Notes under the pieces: generated by a model | Seen by the model: only the letters and a program-made list of their open reading frames with translations | What the model was told of the DNA's origin: nothing | The model's database searches: none | Translations under genes and position numbers: made by a program | Shown here: positions 11,714-23,571 of the stretch, in pieces | Position numbering within the stretch: position 1 is the stretch's first letter | Layout of the letters: every line of letters begins with the position of its first letter | Source: Cladophialophora immunda | Lineage: Eukaryota > Ascomycota > Eurotiomycetes > Chaetothyriales > Herpotrichiellaceae | Reading direction: 5' to 3' | NCBI RefSeq assembly: GCF_000835495.1 | Contig: NW_015622541.1 | Coordinates: 5,084,001 to 5,148,000, forward strand | DNA length: 64,000 nt

Positions 11714-13078
11714 CTATAACTCCTTTTTCAAGAAATGCTCTGGCCGATGCTCAAACTCGTAGTCCACATGGACGTACGCTCTCTCTACGTTGGGCAGACT
11801 CTCCAGCTTCATCTGCAGGTCCTCGGCGATGTCGTGGCTCACTCTCAGGGACTCGTCAGGGTCCATAACGACATCCACCTCCACGACCAATCTCGGTCCA
11901 CTGTGCCATGCTCTCACGGTATCGATATGCTTAATGTGCTCCGAGTGTGTCATAGAGACGTAGGTGATAAGTTGTTGTGTCTCGGTGTCAGCGGATATAC
12001 CAATGAGGAGCTGGAACTCCGAGTATGCAGTATGCAGCCACAGGACGGAAATCAAGACTGAGAGAACAATTGCGCCAGCCGGATCTATCCACCAACGCAA
12101 CTTGCTCCCGCCCACCGACGTCAACACACCAAAGCCGTTGATGAACAGATCGTTGCGGTGGTCTTCCCACAGAATGCGAATTTGGGAGTATTGATTCCTG
12201 AGTGCCCAGCAATACAGGAACAGCCCGAGTTTCGTGGCAAATGCAACAGCCACGGCGACAACAGACGGGAGATGGAATCTCTTGGTGTCTTCATTCGAGC
12301 CTCTCACCAGCTCCTGTACGGAGAAAGCGATCAGGATGAAGGAGACAGCTGTCATAAGGAAACAGAACACGATGTTTCCGGCTGTTTCTATTCGTGCTCT
12401 GCCGGCGGGGAATTTGCGCGCATCGACTCTATTGACCGCTTTGTTGGACAATATAAGTGTAATGTTGGACAAGGGGTCGAATATTGCGTCCGCCATGGTT
12501 GTGAATAGGGATAGAGAGCCCGAACTAACGGCACCATAGACCTGTAGAATTGCAAGAATGATGTTCGCCACAAACGAGCCGTACACGGCAATCTGGAAGC
12601 GTAGCTGGGTCGATGTCTGCGTGTCTCTTGCTTCTCTGACATGCTCATCTACGGGCTTCAGCAGCCTCTCGATCTGTTCATTCTGCGACTCGTAGAAGTT
12701 TGTGATCTTGGACTGTTGGGATTGCCCCGCCAAATGAAGCGGGTTGCAAGCATTCCGTTTCCGGGCAGTGTTGGCCGTGATATGGTCGAGCTCCGACCGG
12801 GATTTGAGACGGCGAGTGAGGTCTAAAGGATCAGACGGGGAGGTATGCGTAGGAGACTGGCTCTCGGTGTCAAAGGTCGAGGCGGTTCGGTGGCGGGAGA
12901 TCATAGCTTCATCGCTCTGCAAGGCTGCGGAAGCGGCGGAGCTCTTAGCCTCGCCGTGTAGGAGGTGAGGATTGGGCATGGGTTGGTAGAGGTCGTGGGC
13001 GAGCACGCGGTGGTGGTGATGAGGATTTTGAGTGAGCTCCATGAAGTGCTGTGGTTTCGAGGCAGGATTGATGGCCAT
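11714..13078 (-). CDS. cation diffusion facilitator transporter (Mn-type CDF)
   Basis: Metal/proton antiporter of 454 residues in one exon. The N-terminal 155 residues are a hydrophilic, His-rich cytosolic leader (HHHHR near residue 20). The membrane domain follows, with the two metal-site motifs DAIFD (residues 197-201) and DHRND (306-310). The DxxxD form at both sites is typical of the Mn-CDF subgroup, whereas Zn-CDFs use HxxxD. The C-terminal domain has the usual ferredoxin-like cytosolic fold signature (RLVVEVDVVMDPDESLRVSHD). Likely role: loading manganese, or possibly iron, into vacuole or Golgi. Substrate is inferred from the motif only. Confidence 0.9.
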   Translation of the reverse strand: MAINPASKPQHFMELTQNPHHHHRVLAHDLYQPMPNPHLLHGEAKSSAASAALQSDEAMISRHRTASTFDTESQSPTHTSPSDPLDLTRRLKSRSELDHITANTARKRNACNPLHLAGQSQQSKITNFYESQNEQIERLLKPVDEHVREARDTQTSTQLRFQIAVYGSFVANIILAILQVYGAVSSGSLSLFTTMADAIFDPLSNITLILSNKAVNRVDARKFPAGRARIETAGNIVFCFLMTAVSFILIAFSVQELVRGSNEDTKRFHLPSVVAVAVAFATKLGLFLYCWALRNQYSQIRILWEDHRNDLFINGFGVLTSVGGSKLRWWIDPAGAIVLSVLISVLWLHTAYSEFQLLIGISADTETQQLITYVSMTHSEHIKHIDTVRAWHSGPRLVVEVDVVMDPDESLRVSHDIAEDLQMKLESLPNVERAYVHVDYEFEHRPEHFLKKEL

Positions 13079-13568
13079 GATGATACTGACGGACTTGACA
13101 GAGCCTGCGGTGAATGAAAGGAAGCAGGATGAAGGAAGGACGGTGGTTGTTGCTGGTCACATTGACCGCATTTGGTCTCACCGTCTCAATTATGGTGGGA
13201 TGCGCAGCCACAGAAACTGCGTGGAGTGCATACGAATATTAGCAAATGTTCGCGGTCCTCGCAGCTCCACAGAACCCAGAATCCATATGGAGCGTGGGAG
13301 TATTACCTCGCATATCTCGTACACAAAATACCTTGGAGCAGCATCTGGGCGCCATGGCCGAGGCCAGAGCCAAGTCGCGCAAGCTCCGTTGAATTGCGCG
13401 TCAGTGTCTCGTCATGCGCCCTGCATCGCCTCATCAATCACCAGAGCACAAAAACACATCCTCTGCTGCCGCTCTGTTCCGCAGGTTGTATCTAATTCTC
13501 TTCTCCTACATTGCTCTCGTCAAACACTATTATTTCGTATCGAGTCGTCCAAGCACTGTTCGACAACC
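13079..13568. other. divergent promoter region
   Basis: 490 bp between the CDF transporter and the zinc-ribbon gene, which are transcribed away from each other. No specific element was recognised. Confidence 0.5.
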
Positions 13569-14082
13569 ATGGCTTTTTTCTTCGTCGTCGGCACCAAAGG
13601 TGAGCTAGCTTCGAACTGGAGCCTCTGCCTTTGCGCGAACTGTGCCCGCTAACTGGCTTTCCTCAACTAGACTTTACAAGCCCTTTGAAAGGCTACGAAG
13701 GAGTGACTGCTCAGTGTCACAACTGCGGAAACTGGTCGGCGCATCCAATTCAATCATGGGACTGGTTCACCTTCTGCTTTGTCCCAGTTATCCCGCTAGG
13801 ACGGAGGCACCAAGAAGTCCGTTCAACGACTCCATCCGACCCATGTGGTTGGCGTGCTAACCAAGAGTCTAGATAGCCTGCTCGATTTGCAGGTTCCGTC
13901 AAGATATGAGGTACGACGACCACAATGATCATGCGCCTAAGTCATTCCGGCAATCTAACTTGAAATCCAGAAATCGACCCGACGTCGGCTCGATGCAAGG
14001 TCAGGGACCTATGATGCCTCCTCAAGGACCTCCGCAGGGATGGGGTGGTCCTCCCCCAGGACAAGGATCGAATTATAAGTGA
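13569..14082 (+). CDS. small zinc-ribbon protein (zinc-ribbon_15 type)
   Basis: 108-residue protein built from four exons: 13569-13599, 13671-13816, 13873-13910 and 13971-14082. The first reads MAFFFVVGTK, the second DFTSPLKGYEG...CHNCGN...FTFCFVPVIPL, the third carries the second metal pair CSIC followed by RFRQDM, and the fourth is a Gly/Pro/Gln tail (MMPPQGPPQGWGG) ending NYK. CHNC and CSIC form a four-cysteine zinc ribbon. Intron 2 has a poor donor (GTCCGT) but a textbook CTAAC branch site and restores the second cysteine pair in phase. The hydrophobic start FFF.VG and the Pro-rich tail are typical of this widespread fungal family of unknown function. Confidence 0.8.
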
Positions 14083-15655
14083 GACAACACGGCATATCGA
14101 AGAAGAAATGAGCAAAAGCTGAGTTGTGGAGTCGATATGCATGACACCGGAAAACACGCGCTCATTTATCATTACTTTACCCTTCGGCAACGTCGTCCTT
14201 CTTCCATACGGCGCAGCTATGATTGTCAGGGTTGGCGAGCAAGGGCGCTGTGGCGTTGGCGCTAGGATACGAGTCGGATTCTATCGCGTTGATGCTCAGT
14301 CTTGAGACATCGCGCATTGTCTTTGCTGGACACCACGCCTCAAAAGTTCCAGAGCGATGTCCTTCCCGGCCTTTCATCATGGGCCCTGTTTTCAAACTGC
14401 AAGGCATCCATCATGGTGCATGCCGACTGGGGGCCCGGGCACCCACGTCAGAATGGTGGTCTGATGGTCGCGTCCCTCTCACTTACTGCGGACCGCAACC
14501 TCCAATATCACCATTTCTGCTTATTCCCTGCCTCCAGCATACTCGTGGCAGTCCAATATGTGTGCCCTGGGTCAATCACCCATTGGCATCTACTCCCGCA
14601 CCCTCTTCGCGACTCTCACCCGGTTTGGCTACTCGGCATAGCTGGGAAATATATGGCTGGATGTTGGGGTCTCACCATTTTCCAGTGCTGAAATAATTGA
14701 TTCAGTCATGTCTTCTGCGCGTTATCTGCGCGCTGATGGCGATGAATATGAATTCTGGAGAAGGATTCACAGGTCTGCGCTTCGAAGCGTGATGGATGCC
14801 ATCTACTGCTTTTGATCGCCTATCATGGGCGCATGCTACGAGCAAGTCCATGGGAATGAAAACAGCATGTAATACACACAGGGTCCCACCATGTACACAT
14901 TCCGTACTTTTGGCCCCATCTAGTAAATTAAACATGAGTGCTCCTTCAAACATGAAGGCAAACAACGGTGATGGTCTCGGTGGCTGACCTCGATCTCGGT
15001 CACGTGCTAGCGCAGCCACGGCCCAGGCGGTGAGACGCGGCAGAATAATTGTGAGTCTGGATTATGGTTTTCATCAACACCAAAAAACAAATCGGCTTCG
15101 TCTTCTTCTTCCTCTTCTCTTGTGCGCCGCTCTCCATCCGCTGCGTTCTCTGCCACATATAACGACTTGCTCCTGTTTCTCCAACAGTCGAGCAGTCGTT
15201 TTCTTTCTTGCAGATGAGAAATTCGGAGTAATCTTCAAACTTTGCACCTCTGCCTTCGAATCACTCTGTGATGTCGAGGTACATGGTACTGCCCGCGAGG
15301 GCCCGGCACGATTCCCCCTGTGCTCGCAATCTGGCATCAGAAATATACAGGGCCTCAAGGCCGGCATCCGCGTGGTGTTTGTGTCTCGAGGGATTCCCTT
15401 TGGAAGAGCCGTTGCGAAGATGGTCTGGAGGGCACGCAAGTGTCCTTCCTTACTTTAGTGCAATCGCAGCGGAAACCTATCGATTTCCTCTTGAGGGATG
15501 ATAGGGTTTCAATTCGATTCCGATTACTCTGGAGAGCGGCGCCCATCTCTTTTTCTTTTCCACGTAAGTTGTTGACTCTCTGTTTCCCAAGACATAGGGT
15601 ACTACTGACATTTTGACAATTCCGTATCGTCCACCCCTCGAATGTTTCTTATCTC
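14083..15655. other. intergenic, no supported gene
   Basis: About 1.6 kb. A pyrimidine-rich stretch near 15100-15230 resembles a fungal 5' leader and is followed by a short open frame (15274-15501, about 76 codons, starting MSRYMVLPARARHD). It matches nothing recognised and is left as a weak candidate only. Confidence 0.35.
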
Positions 15656-16165
15656 TTAGTGCCCGTTCACGCCGTTCACGCCGTTCACACCATTCACACC
15701 GTTCGTCTGCGGTTCGGCAGCAAACTGCCTGAATGTATCCAAGTCCACGTGTCTCAAGGCACTATCCTCGGTTGCTTCCAACACCACTTTCGGGACACCA
15801 TTCCTACCGATTCTCCCGTCTCTGTACGCTTGAAATGCCTCCAGCCACCTCGCTGTACATAGACACCACTTGCAGCCTCCTGTCAGACCTGCTGTCCGCA
15901 GGTCATTTCCTTGCGAAGCACTAAAGTCCAGAAACTCTTCCGTCACCACACCAGCTACGGCGTGGTTGCCAAAGTCTGCGGCTCCTGTCCTACAGTACCC
16001 ATCGCGATAGAAACCAGTCGGAGGACGGTTCGAGAAGAAGGCAAGAGGTTGCCTGAACACTGCGCTGGATCAGTAGGGTTTGCGCTATTATGGCTAGCCG
16101 AGACTGCACAGTAAGACTGCGACTGAACCTGGTATTAAGAGCTCACCATTTAAATGAGAGGTCAT
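15656..16165 (-). CDS. DUF2237 family protein
   Basis: 140-residue protein of the DUF2237 family, shared by bacteria and fungi, with no established biochemical role. Exon 1 is only 19 nt (16147-16165, MTSHLN), then an 87-bp intron (16060-16146), then the rest. Conserved family sequence is clear: RPPTGFYRDGYCRTG, GNHAVAGVVTEEFLDFSAS, GNDLRTAGLTGGCKWCLC and RWLEAFQAYRDGRI. The Cys residues of GYCRTG and GCKWCLC are kept. The C-terminus is an unusual NGV repeat. Length fits the family; the 5' exon was chosen because it restores phase and the expected NVFRQPL lead-in. Confidence 0.9.
15664..15702. repeat. 9-bp tandem repeat coding NGV
   Basis: Four and a bit tandem copies of a GTTCACGCC-like 9-mer with small variations, encoding repeated Asn-Gly-Val at the end of the DUF2237 protein. 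Confidence 0.85.
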
Positions 16166-17187
16166 ACTTTCCTCCCTGACTACTGGCGGCGGAGGCGGAG
16201 GGTGCGATTTCCCTGGAGCGCCAAACAGGGGAATTTGGAGAACACGCGCTCTTAGACTGGGCCAGAGGCTGAAGCTGCGGACTAGGCGCGCGGTCGTAAG
16301 AGTCGGCCGCATCAATTCACTGACCGCTTTCCGACGAATCGTCTTGCGCTGGTACTGGGCGAGGCTCGCAATCCGCGATCTTCGAAACGAGCGGCAATAG
16401 AGACTGCTTGGATGAGTGGGATCTCAACAAGTGGTGACGTCAAACAGGCTCGAAGTGCAAGCAAGCCTTCGCCAAGGCTCTTCACCGCGTTGGAGGCGCT
16501 CTCGAGATCTCCAAATTGGGGTTCTCGAAATTGGTCCCTCTGGTGCTCTCTCGAATGTGGCTGGTGTGGCCCCGTTCTCAATACAGCACCATTTCCTATC
16601 GTCGCTCACGCACCGGGGACCCGGGAACTGCTGTCGGTAGTTCGTTGCAGCCATACGGAGTTATATATGACGAGTGCACCGAGCTGGACCCATGTACCGG
16701 AGTCGGAGCTTGTCCGGACCAGCCTCGAGGTTTCTCGTTTAGGGTGGAGAGTGCAACACCGTCATTGGCCTTCTCGCAACGACAGTGGGCAATCACCTTA
16801 CCTCTTCCCCATGTCCATCAACCCGAGAAATTTCCTGCTGATGCGGAGAGCCCCTTCGTGACTGCAGACTTACGTGGAGATGGGGACATGGCCCATATCA
16901 TCATGCTGGTGCTTGACGGCTCTCGACAAATATGTAGATATTCTCATGGCTTTTTGTCTGGTTATTTATCCTGCCACGTGCTCACGCCTCTACCCAAGGG
17001 TGTTTATACTTGCTAGCTTCACAACAACTAGGAAACTACTTTGAAAGAAGAGCCCTTCTCCTGTGCCTGGTGCTTTCGATTCCTTTGTCTGTCTGACATC
17101 AGTTTTACCACTTCTCCGTCGTCCTCGCTCAGCTTGCAAGTTATTTGCAAAGCAACGAACAACCGCAGCCCCTCGCAAATCCCAAAC
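16166..17187. other. divergent promoter region
   Basis: 1.0 kb between the DUF2237 gene and the FAD monooxygenase. Both strands have open frames around 16310-16860, but none shows a recognisable domain. Confidence 0.45.
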
Positions 17188-18931
17188 ATGCCCGAGTTAA
17201 ATGTTGGGATCTGTGGTGCTGGCATCGGCGGTCTGGCGGCAGCCATTGCCATCAGGAAAGCCGGTGCGAAGGTGACGGTCCTGGAAGCTGCTCCGGAACT
17301 GGGCGAGATTGGTGCTGGCATTCAAATGACGCCGAATGTGGCCAGACTACTCATGAAATGGGGCGTGGACAAGGTGATCGGCGATGATCTCGTGGAATTC
17401 GAGGAGCTGAACATGAGGAGGAAAGACGGCACCTTGATTGGGTATACGAAGACGATACCAAATGTCCGCAAGTACGCTTTTGATCTCACCAGAACCGCAA
17501 GCATAGTATATGCTAACATCTCTGAGCTATTTGGGTGGTGTACCTTGGTGGTTAGGTGAGCAGGTCACTTTTGAAACCTTGCGGTCGAGCCTGACGAAGA
17601 GATAGTTCACCGAATGCATCTTCACGCCGGTCTGGCAGAGGTGGCTCGTCGCGAGGGCGCCAATCTCGTTATCGATGCCCGGGTAGAGAAAATCGACTGG
17701 ACCTCGTCTCCTTCCAATAAAGTTACAGTCACCACGGCTAAGGGTCAATCATGGATATTCGACCTACTCATTGGCGCGGACGGAGTACGTTCCACCGTCC
17801 GTCAAGCCCTCATGCCTCACGTCAAGCCCGCGCCTCCCACTGGGAACTGTGCATATCGAGCCCTTGTCCCCTATGACGAGATCCGGCGTGATCCAATCGC
17901 CAAAGAACTCATCGAGAAACTCACCATGGAAGTCTGGATGGCCGACAAGTCGTACATCATCTCCTATCCCATCTCTGGCGGCAAGCAGTTCAATATGGTT
18001 TTGAGCCACCACGTGGACCACCTCGTCGACGATGTCCAGGATGTTGACATGGAGAAGGACTTCCGACAGACCTACAAGGACTACGATCCGAGGATCAAGA
18101 GGATTGTCGACATGGTGACCTCTGCCAGGAGGTGGCCCTTGTTGGTTACGGGGCCATTGGAGAGCTGGTCGAGCAAGGAGAAGAATATCGTGCTGATGGG
18201 GTATGAATATTGCTTTCCGGTGTCTGAAATCTCTTTATAGGTCGCCATACTGATTCTCGGACTCATATTAGCGATGCGGCGCACTCCATGACCAACCATA
18301 TGGCGCAGGGCGCTGCGACTTCAATGGAGGACGGCGCCTTCCTGGCTCGGACACTGGCGAGAGTTGTGGAGGACAAAATCACCATCGCCCAAGCCATCGA
18401 AATCTACGAGAAGACGCGAATGCCCAAAGCGTACTACAAGCAGCAAGTGTCTTTTATCAATGGCGCCATTTGGCAGGTGCCAGATGGTCCGATCCAAGAG
18501 GTAGATTGCTTTTGCCGCACCTCTATTTCGTCTCACCTTCCTCACCCGAAGGAAAAATCTGCCGGGTTAGTTGCTGATCCGAGAGATTGTATAGGCACGA
18601 GATAAAGCTATGGCCCCAGAATTGAAGGGCGAGCAATTCATGCGCTCGCCGAATCTGTACGGAGATCCAGTGACAACATTGAGGTCAGCTCAACTCTCCA
18701 TGTCTCATTCAAACTGAATATGTCGCTCCCTTAAGCTTGGGCGCTGGCTGACATGGAACTAGTGTGTACAACTACGACGCAGAAGAAGACGCGGAGATCG
18801 CTATCAGGGCATTTCTTGGGAAATGCGAGCCGTACGATGTCAAGACCGGCGTGACCGATCGAGAGTTGGAGCGGTTTGTCGGATGGTGGTGGCCGAAGGA
18901 CAAAATTCCGCTGAGAGCTTCAAAACTGTGA
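17188..18931 (+). CDS. FAD-dependent monooxygenase (salicylate hydroxylase-like)
   Basis: Group A flavoprotein monooxygenase, about 464 residues, expected to hydroxylate an aromatic acid or phenol using NAD(P)H and O2. Six exons: 17188-17471, 17527-17555, 17606-18200, 18272-18500, 18595-18683 and 18763-18931. The N-terminal Rossmann motif is GICGAGIGGLAAAIA (GAGIGG at residues 10-15). The GADG motif (LLIGADGVRS) is at about residues 161-164. The second FAD-contact motif GDAAHS starts at about residue 303 and is split by intron 3. The 29-nt second exon codes YLGGVPWWL, a segment this family always has. The end is VGWWWPKDKIPLRASKL. All motifs are intact, so it is likely active; the substrate cannot be read from the sequence. 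Confidence 0.92.
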
Positions 18932-19342
18932 CGGGGAGGGTGCGGTATAATGGCAACTGCGAAAGATTTCCTCTCGTTCTCTTCTCGACTTGCGTCAATC
19001 TGCGAATATAGACTGGGACAGGGGTGCGGCATAGAAACAAAGAGGCATCCTGCTTTGTGTCTCGCGTGTCAAGCATGGATGCAGCTGAGATGTTGCAACA
19101 AAGGAGGGGATGAATGATCAACGACAGCGAGACAGGTGCCTTGACTGAATTGTCACCTTTGTTTAAGACACGGAAGTCCATGTGCGGGTGTTTGTTGTCG
19201 CTATAACGTGATTCTTTCGCCATTCCTCACCTTCTGTCCAACATGACTTCTGCACTCACCCTGCTCTCACTTCTAGGGACTTATTCGTTTACGGTCTCGT
19301 GTGCGGCGCGGCGACAATAATTGGCGCACTCTCGACATCACC
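18932..19342. other. intergenic
   Basis: 411 bp between two tandem genes. No feature recognised. Confidence 0.5.
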
Positions 19343-20155
19343 ATGTTGACCAATTCAGAGTACAGTGACGCGGATGACAATTCGGAGAAGACATCCTTTC
19401 CAAATGAAACGGAGCACTCATGCCTTCCACGCGGCAACGGCAATGTCACCTTCTTCGAGGACAGGGCATCACAGCAGTCAACACCCCCGGCAGAGGAAGT
19501 TGTCTTGACATTCGACGATGAGGATGGCAACTGTGCAGAAATCGAGACGAAAAGCGACAGAGTCACACCTCCTGCTCCTGGCGAAGCGGCCCAAAGCGAG
19601 GGATGCGGCGACACGGACCTGCCCTCCGTCCCCGTCGAGCAATACCTCCCCGGCGTAAATGACCTGATGAGCGGAGGAGTCTCGCTGCTGGACGAAATCA
19701 ACACCGACCTGGCCCCGGACGACGACATCATCTGCGTACATGGACTCGTGCGCCAACGCATGCCCTACAAGGTCCTGAGACGAGGCGAGCTGTTCGACCT
19801 GGGCCTGCCGTTCCAGGACGCGAGCTGGCTGGAAGATCTGCCGCGCGGATTCCTCACCACGTTCCGCGGCCTCGATCGCGCGGTGGAGGAATTTTGGGCC
19901 TCGGACCCGGGTGATTTTGCGAACGAGATGGAAGTCGACCTGGCGCTGTTGAGCATGATTGTCAAGAGAGGTGGGCGCGCCCGCACAAAGTTCCAGCAGG
20001 TCGTGTACCCGGAGGAGATTGTCCCGTTGGATGATCTCGATTGTTCGGCGGAAGGGATCTCGGCGTGGAATGGCGAGCAGGAGGCGCGGGACGAGGAGTA
20101 CTGGGAGGAGCTGAGGGAGCAAGGACGCATCTGGGACGAGCTCTACATCCCCTAG
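19343..20155 (+). CDS. hypothetical acidic protein
   Basis: Single-exon frame of 270 residues starting MLTNSEYSDADD and ending WDELYIP. The N-terminal half is acidic and Ser/Thr-rich; the C-terminal half is better ordered, with YKVLRRGELFDLGLPFQDAS and an acidic helical end rich in Glu/Trp (EYWEELREQGRIWDELY). No signal peptide, membrane segment or known domain was recognised. The codon use and length argue that it is a real gene, probably lineage-restricted. No function is proposed. Confidence 0.6.
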   Translation: MLTNSEYSDADDNSEKTSFPNETEHSCLPRGNGNVTFFEDRASQQSTPPAEEVVLTFDDEDGNCAEIETKSDRVTPPAPGEAAQSEGCGDTDLPSVPVEQYLPGVNDLMSGGVSLLDEINTDLAPDDDIICVHGLVRQRMPYKVLRRGELFDLGLPFQDASWLEDLPRGFLTTFRGLDRAVEEFWASDPGDFANEMEVDLALLSMIVKRGGRARTKFQQVVYPEEIVPLDDLDCSAEGISAWNGEQEARDEEYWEELREQGRIWDELYIP

Positions 20156-20661
20156 CGGGTGGTCACTCTCACATCACCAGGTGGGCCTGGTCTAGCAGAC
20201 ACAGAGTCGATCTCTCCAGCAGTTGGATATTGTTGGCAAATGCGAGCAGGTTCTAAGCCAGAGGAGAGACAAGGCCGTTGGGTAGTGAGAGATGATGAGC
20301 TGAATACTCCGGATCAAGGAAAGACAGACACGGACCATGCACAAAACCATAGCATCAATCATTCCACCAATAGAATCCCTCCTTGGCACGCCGTCCGCAA
20401 TCTAACCGCTTCGGTCCAACTGCTCCAAAATTTCCATGAGCGAAAGAAAAAGATGCTGCGTCCCTCTCCAAAAAATCGCAGTTTTGTCGAAACCCAGCCA
20501 CAACTCCGCTTTGTGCAATTCTACAACGTTCTCTATCGCTAATCGGTATTGCGCACATAACGTATCGGTCGATCGTTTCCTTCTCAGCGACCAGCTTCGA
20601 GGCTACAGCCCGACAACCCACCCCCCCCCAGAACGAACCTCAAACAAAACACACTAGAGAG
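20156..20661. other. intergenic / fibrillarin promoter
   Basis: 506 bp upstream of the fibrillarin gene, presumably its promoter and 5' leader. A pyrimidine- and C-rich leader (CCACCCCCCCCCAG) lies close to the start. Confidence 0.5.
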
Positions 20662-22016
20662 ATGGCATTTGGCGGTGCGCCGCGAGGTGGTCGTGGTGGT
20701 GGCCGAGGAGGTCCTCCTAGGGGAGGCGCAAGAGGCGGACGAGGCGGCGGTAGAGGTGAGAGACAAAGTCCCGTCCGCAAACTCGATTTGCAGATTTCCA
20801 CCCTTCGAAACAATGCGCGGACAGCTTGATTAACGGATCTCTCTTTTTCGATCTTCCAGGCTTCGGCGGTCCAGGCGGTCCAGGCGGACGAGGTGGCAGA
20901 GGCGGTGGCCGAGGCGGTCCTGCCAGAGGGGGAAGAGGTGGTGGTCGAGGTGGTGCGAAGCCCGGCATCAAGGGCGGAGCGAAAGTCATCATTGTATGTC
21001 CCCTCCACGGACCGGACCAGAATCTTCCCGTCCATGATTCAATGAAAGAGATGGGAAAGTGTGAGAGAGCGCCATATGGCTGACGAAATCTGTACACCCA
21101 AAACAGGAGCCCCACCGACATCCCGGAGTCTTCGTCGCACGCGGCGGGAAGGAAGACTTGCTCGTAACGAAGAACCTCACCCCGGGCGAAAGCGTCTACG
21201 GCGAGAAGCGCATCAGCGTCGACTCACCCAGCACAAACGCCGCAGATGGAGATGCTCCGGTTACCAAGACAGAGTACAGAGTCTGGAACCCCTTCCGCTC
21301 GAAGTTGGCCGCCGGTATCTTGGGAGGGTTGGACGACATTTACATCCGGCCCGGCGCCTCAGTGCTGTACCTGGGCGCTGCCTCGGGCACTTCCGTCTCG
21401 CACGTCGCAGACATTGTCGGCCCCACCGGTCGAGTGTACGCCGTCGAATTCTCCCACAGATCTGGAAGAGATCTGATCACCATGGCGACGCATCGCACCA
21501 ACGTGATCCCCATCATCGAAGATGCTCGCCACCCGCTCCGCTACCGCATGCTCGTGGGTATGGTGGATGTGATTTTCGCGGACGTGGCGCAGCCGGATCA
21601 AGCACGTATCGTCGGCCTCAACGCGCACTTGTTCTTGAAGGTCGGCGGAGGCGTGCTGGTCAGCATCAAGGCGAATTGTATCGACTCGACGGCCAAGCCG
21701 GAGGTGGTGTTTGCCAACGAGGTGAAGAAGATGAGGGAGGAGCGGATCAAGCCAAAGGAACAATTGACACTGGGTACGTATTTGCATCTCCATTATTTGC
21801 AGTTTTCGATTGCACTCCCAAATCCCCATGTATTGCTCCGGTGTCATCGCAGTTCTCTACAAGGGGAGCCTGGCGGACGGGAAAAAAGCCCACTCTTGCT
21901 GGCCGCTACATCCGATGTGAGTAACACACATACTGATGATTCTTCGTCTTGTCACAGAGCCCTTCGAGCGAGACCACTGCATCGTCGCCGGTATCTACCA
22001 CCACACTCCGCAATAA
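20662..22016 (+). CDS. nop1: fibrillarin, rRNA 2'-O-methyltransferase of box C/D snoRNPs
   Basis: Nucleolar S-adenosylmethionine-dependent methyltransferase that works with C/D snoRNAs on pre-rRNA; 317 residues. Exons: 20662-20755, 20860-20993, 21107-21773 and 21958-22016. Exons 1-2 code a Gly/Arg-rich GAR domain of about 70 residues. The catalytic domain follows: [35 protein letters not shown], the SAM-binding loop [28 protein letters not shown], and [16 protein letters not shown]. The last exon restores [12 protein letters not shown]. Intron 3 is long (184 bp). The GAR tract is GC-rich and interrupted by intron 1. Confidence 0.96.
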
Positions 22017-23571
22017 TCGCCCTTTTTGAGTGCTACGGTTCGGCGCAAAGGGGGGGATGTGTGTGGCATGATGTAAAAAGGAAAGGGTCAACCCGGGTGT
22101 CTAATGTCTTGAGAATTGCGAAAAGAAAAACAATGTCATGAGTTTTCCGAATCTTGCTTTTCTTTCTGTTCGTCGACAGTGCCGCGCTAGGACGTGCAGG
22201 GGCGCCATCGAAGTCGTATCATGATGGAGGAGGAGGAGAGTCTTTCTCCGGCATCACTTCTCCCTAGCAGGAGCAGAAGCGGGTAGGGCCATGGAGCATG
22301 GCGCATAGCACAACACGTTGCGCCGCTCTGGACCGTCCCAGCCCTACAATCTCCCGCAAGCACCTCGGATGGATTCAAGAAGCTGCCCGGACCCCATCAC
22401 CAGCTCTGCCGCAGAGGCGAAGCGAAGCGGCCATGGTTTCTCAAGCACGTCCAGAAGAGAAACGAGGCGTTCATTGGCGTTCGTGTGTGGCTCGGGGACG
22501 GACAAGGGAGGAGTAACTTGGGAAGTGCTGTGCTTTGAGTTCAATACGGAACTGGGCGCGCGTGGGGATAGGGTTCGCAGTTCGGTATGTCAGCCCGTCG
22601 CTCTAGATGATACATACATACATGCATCCGTAGCTGCATAGCTTCCCCATGGTGTTTGTTGTCAATGAACATAAAATCCCAGTCCATCAACAAAGGATCA
22701 TCGTCAAATTCACCCATTTTCCCTGACTCGAGATTTACATGTAGGGCAGAGGAGCGAGCAGGATACGCAGGCATGAAACGATACGAAACGTCTGGAATGG
22801 ATACAGAGGGTTGAAACAGACAAGTATGGATGGTATCAGGTTCGGATCATGGCGGGCAGCGTCTTTTGCGGTTCTGCCATCTCCACGGTCTTGGGTTCTT
22901 TCATTCTGGCCAGCAACAATGGTAGCCACCTAGCCACCCATCCGTGTCCGTGTAACCGTGACTGACGGACGAGCATTGCTATGAATTAGTCCCCAAACTC
23001 GCCGGCGAACCCCAGAAGCCGCTCGCTGGCAGCCCGACCGCGTTTGGCTGGGTTTGGTCGCTTGAGACCCGAACTCTTTCGCTGATGCCAATTGCATATC
23101 TTTGTTATGAATGCTGGTAACATGCACACTGCAAGACCGTCGTTATTTCCACGTCCTTACCGTCTTCCCATGCTCATGATCCACATCCTTGCTTGAATGT
23201 TCCTTCTCTCTTCCCCCAGGGTACTGATGGGTTCAGCTGTCCAACTCGCGCTTAGACAGTCATCCTCGAGGAATAGAGCCTCGGATCGACAACACCTTAC
23301 ACAATGCTTTCGAACTTCAGCTCAACCAGCAGAGCTGACCACATGCAGCGCTAAAGAGAGAAGGAGGAATATGCAAACGCCTTGTAAGAGCCCCCGAGAC
23401 TGTGACGAGATGCATTTACAACAATCGTTACAGAAACGATGGAGAACCTCCGTGCGGAATGCTCGCAAAGTCTCTTCGTTCGGGTGCTGGAGACTCTGGA
23501 CGTTCAAGCAAAATGAGACACGACACTGGTGAACGGACGCCTCAACTTCTGCACCCAGCACGGGTCGACCC
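22017..23571. other. convergent intergenic region
   Basis: 1.55 kb between convergent nop1 and sds22. Open frames here are short and show no protein character. No RNA gene was recognised. Confidence 0.45.

Noticed and set aside
15274..15501. 76-codon frame after a pyrimidine-rich leader
   Set aside because: Leader-like upstream sequence is suggestive, but there is no homology and no splice structure to support a gene.
16312..16654. Overlapping minus-strand frames upstream of the FAD monooxygenase
   Set aside because: No start context, no domain, and both strands are equally open.
21774..21957. Possible snoRNA or alternative last exon in fibrillarin intron 3
   Set aside because: A CTGATGA-like box sits near the 3' end, the wrong place for box C, with no paired box D; a LAGRYIRCE reading echoes fibrillarin tails but is out of phase with the upstream exon.
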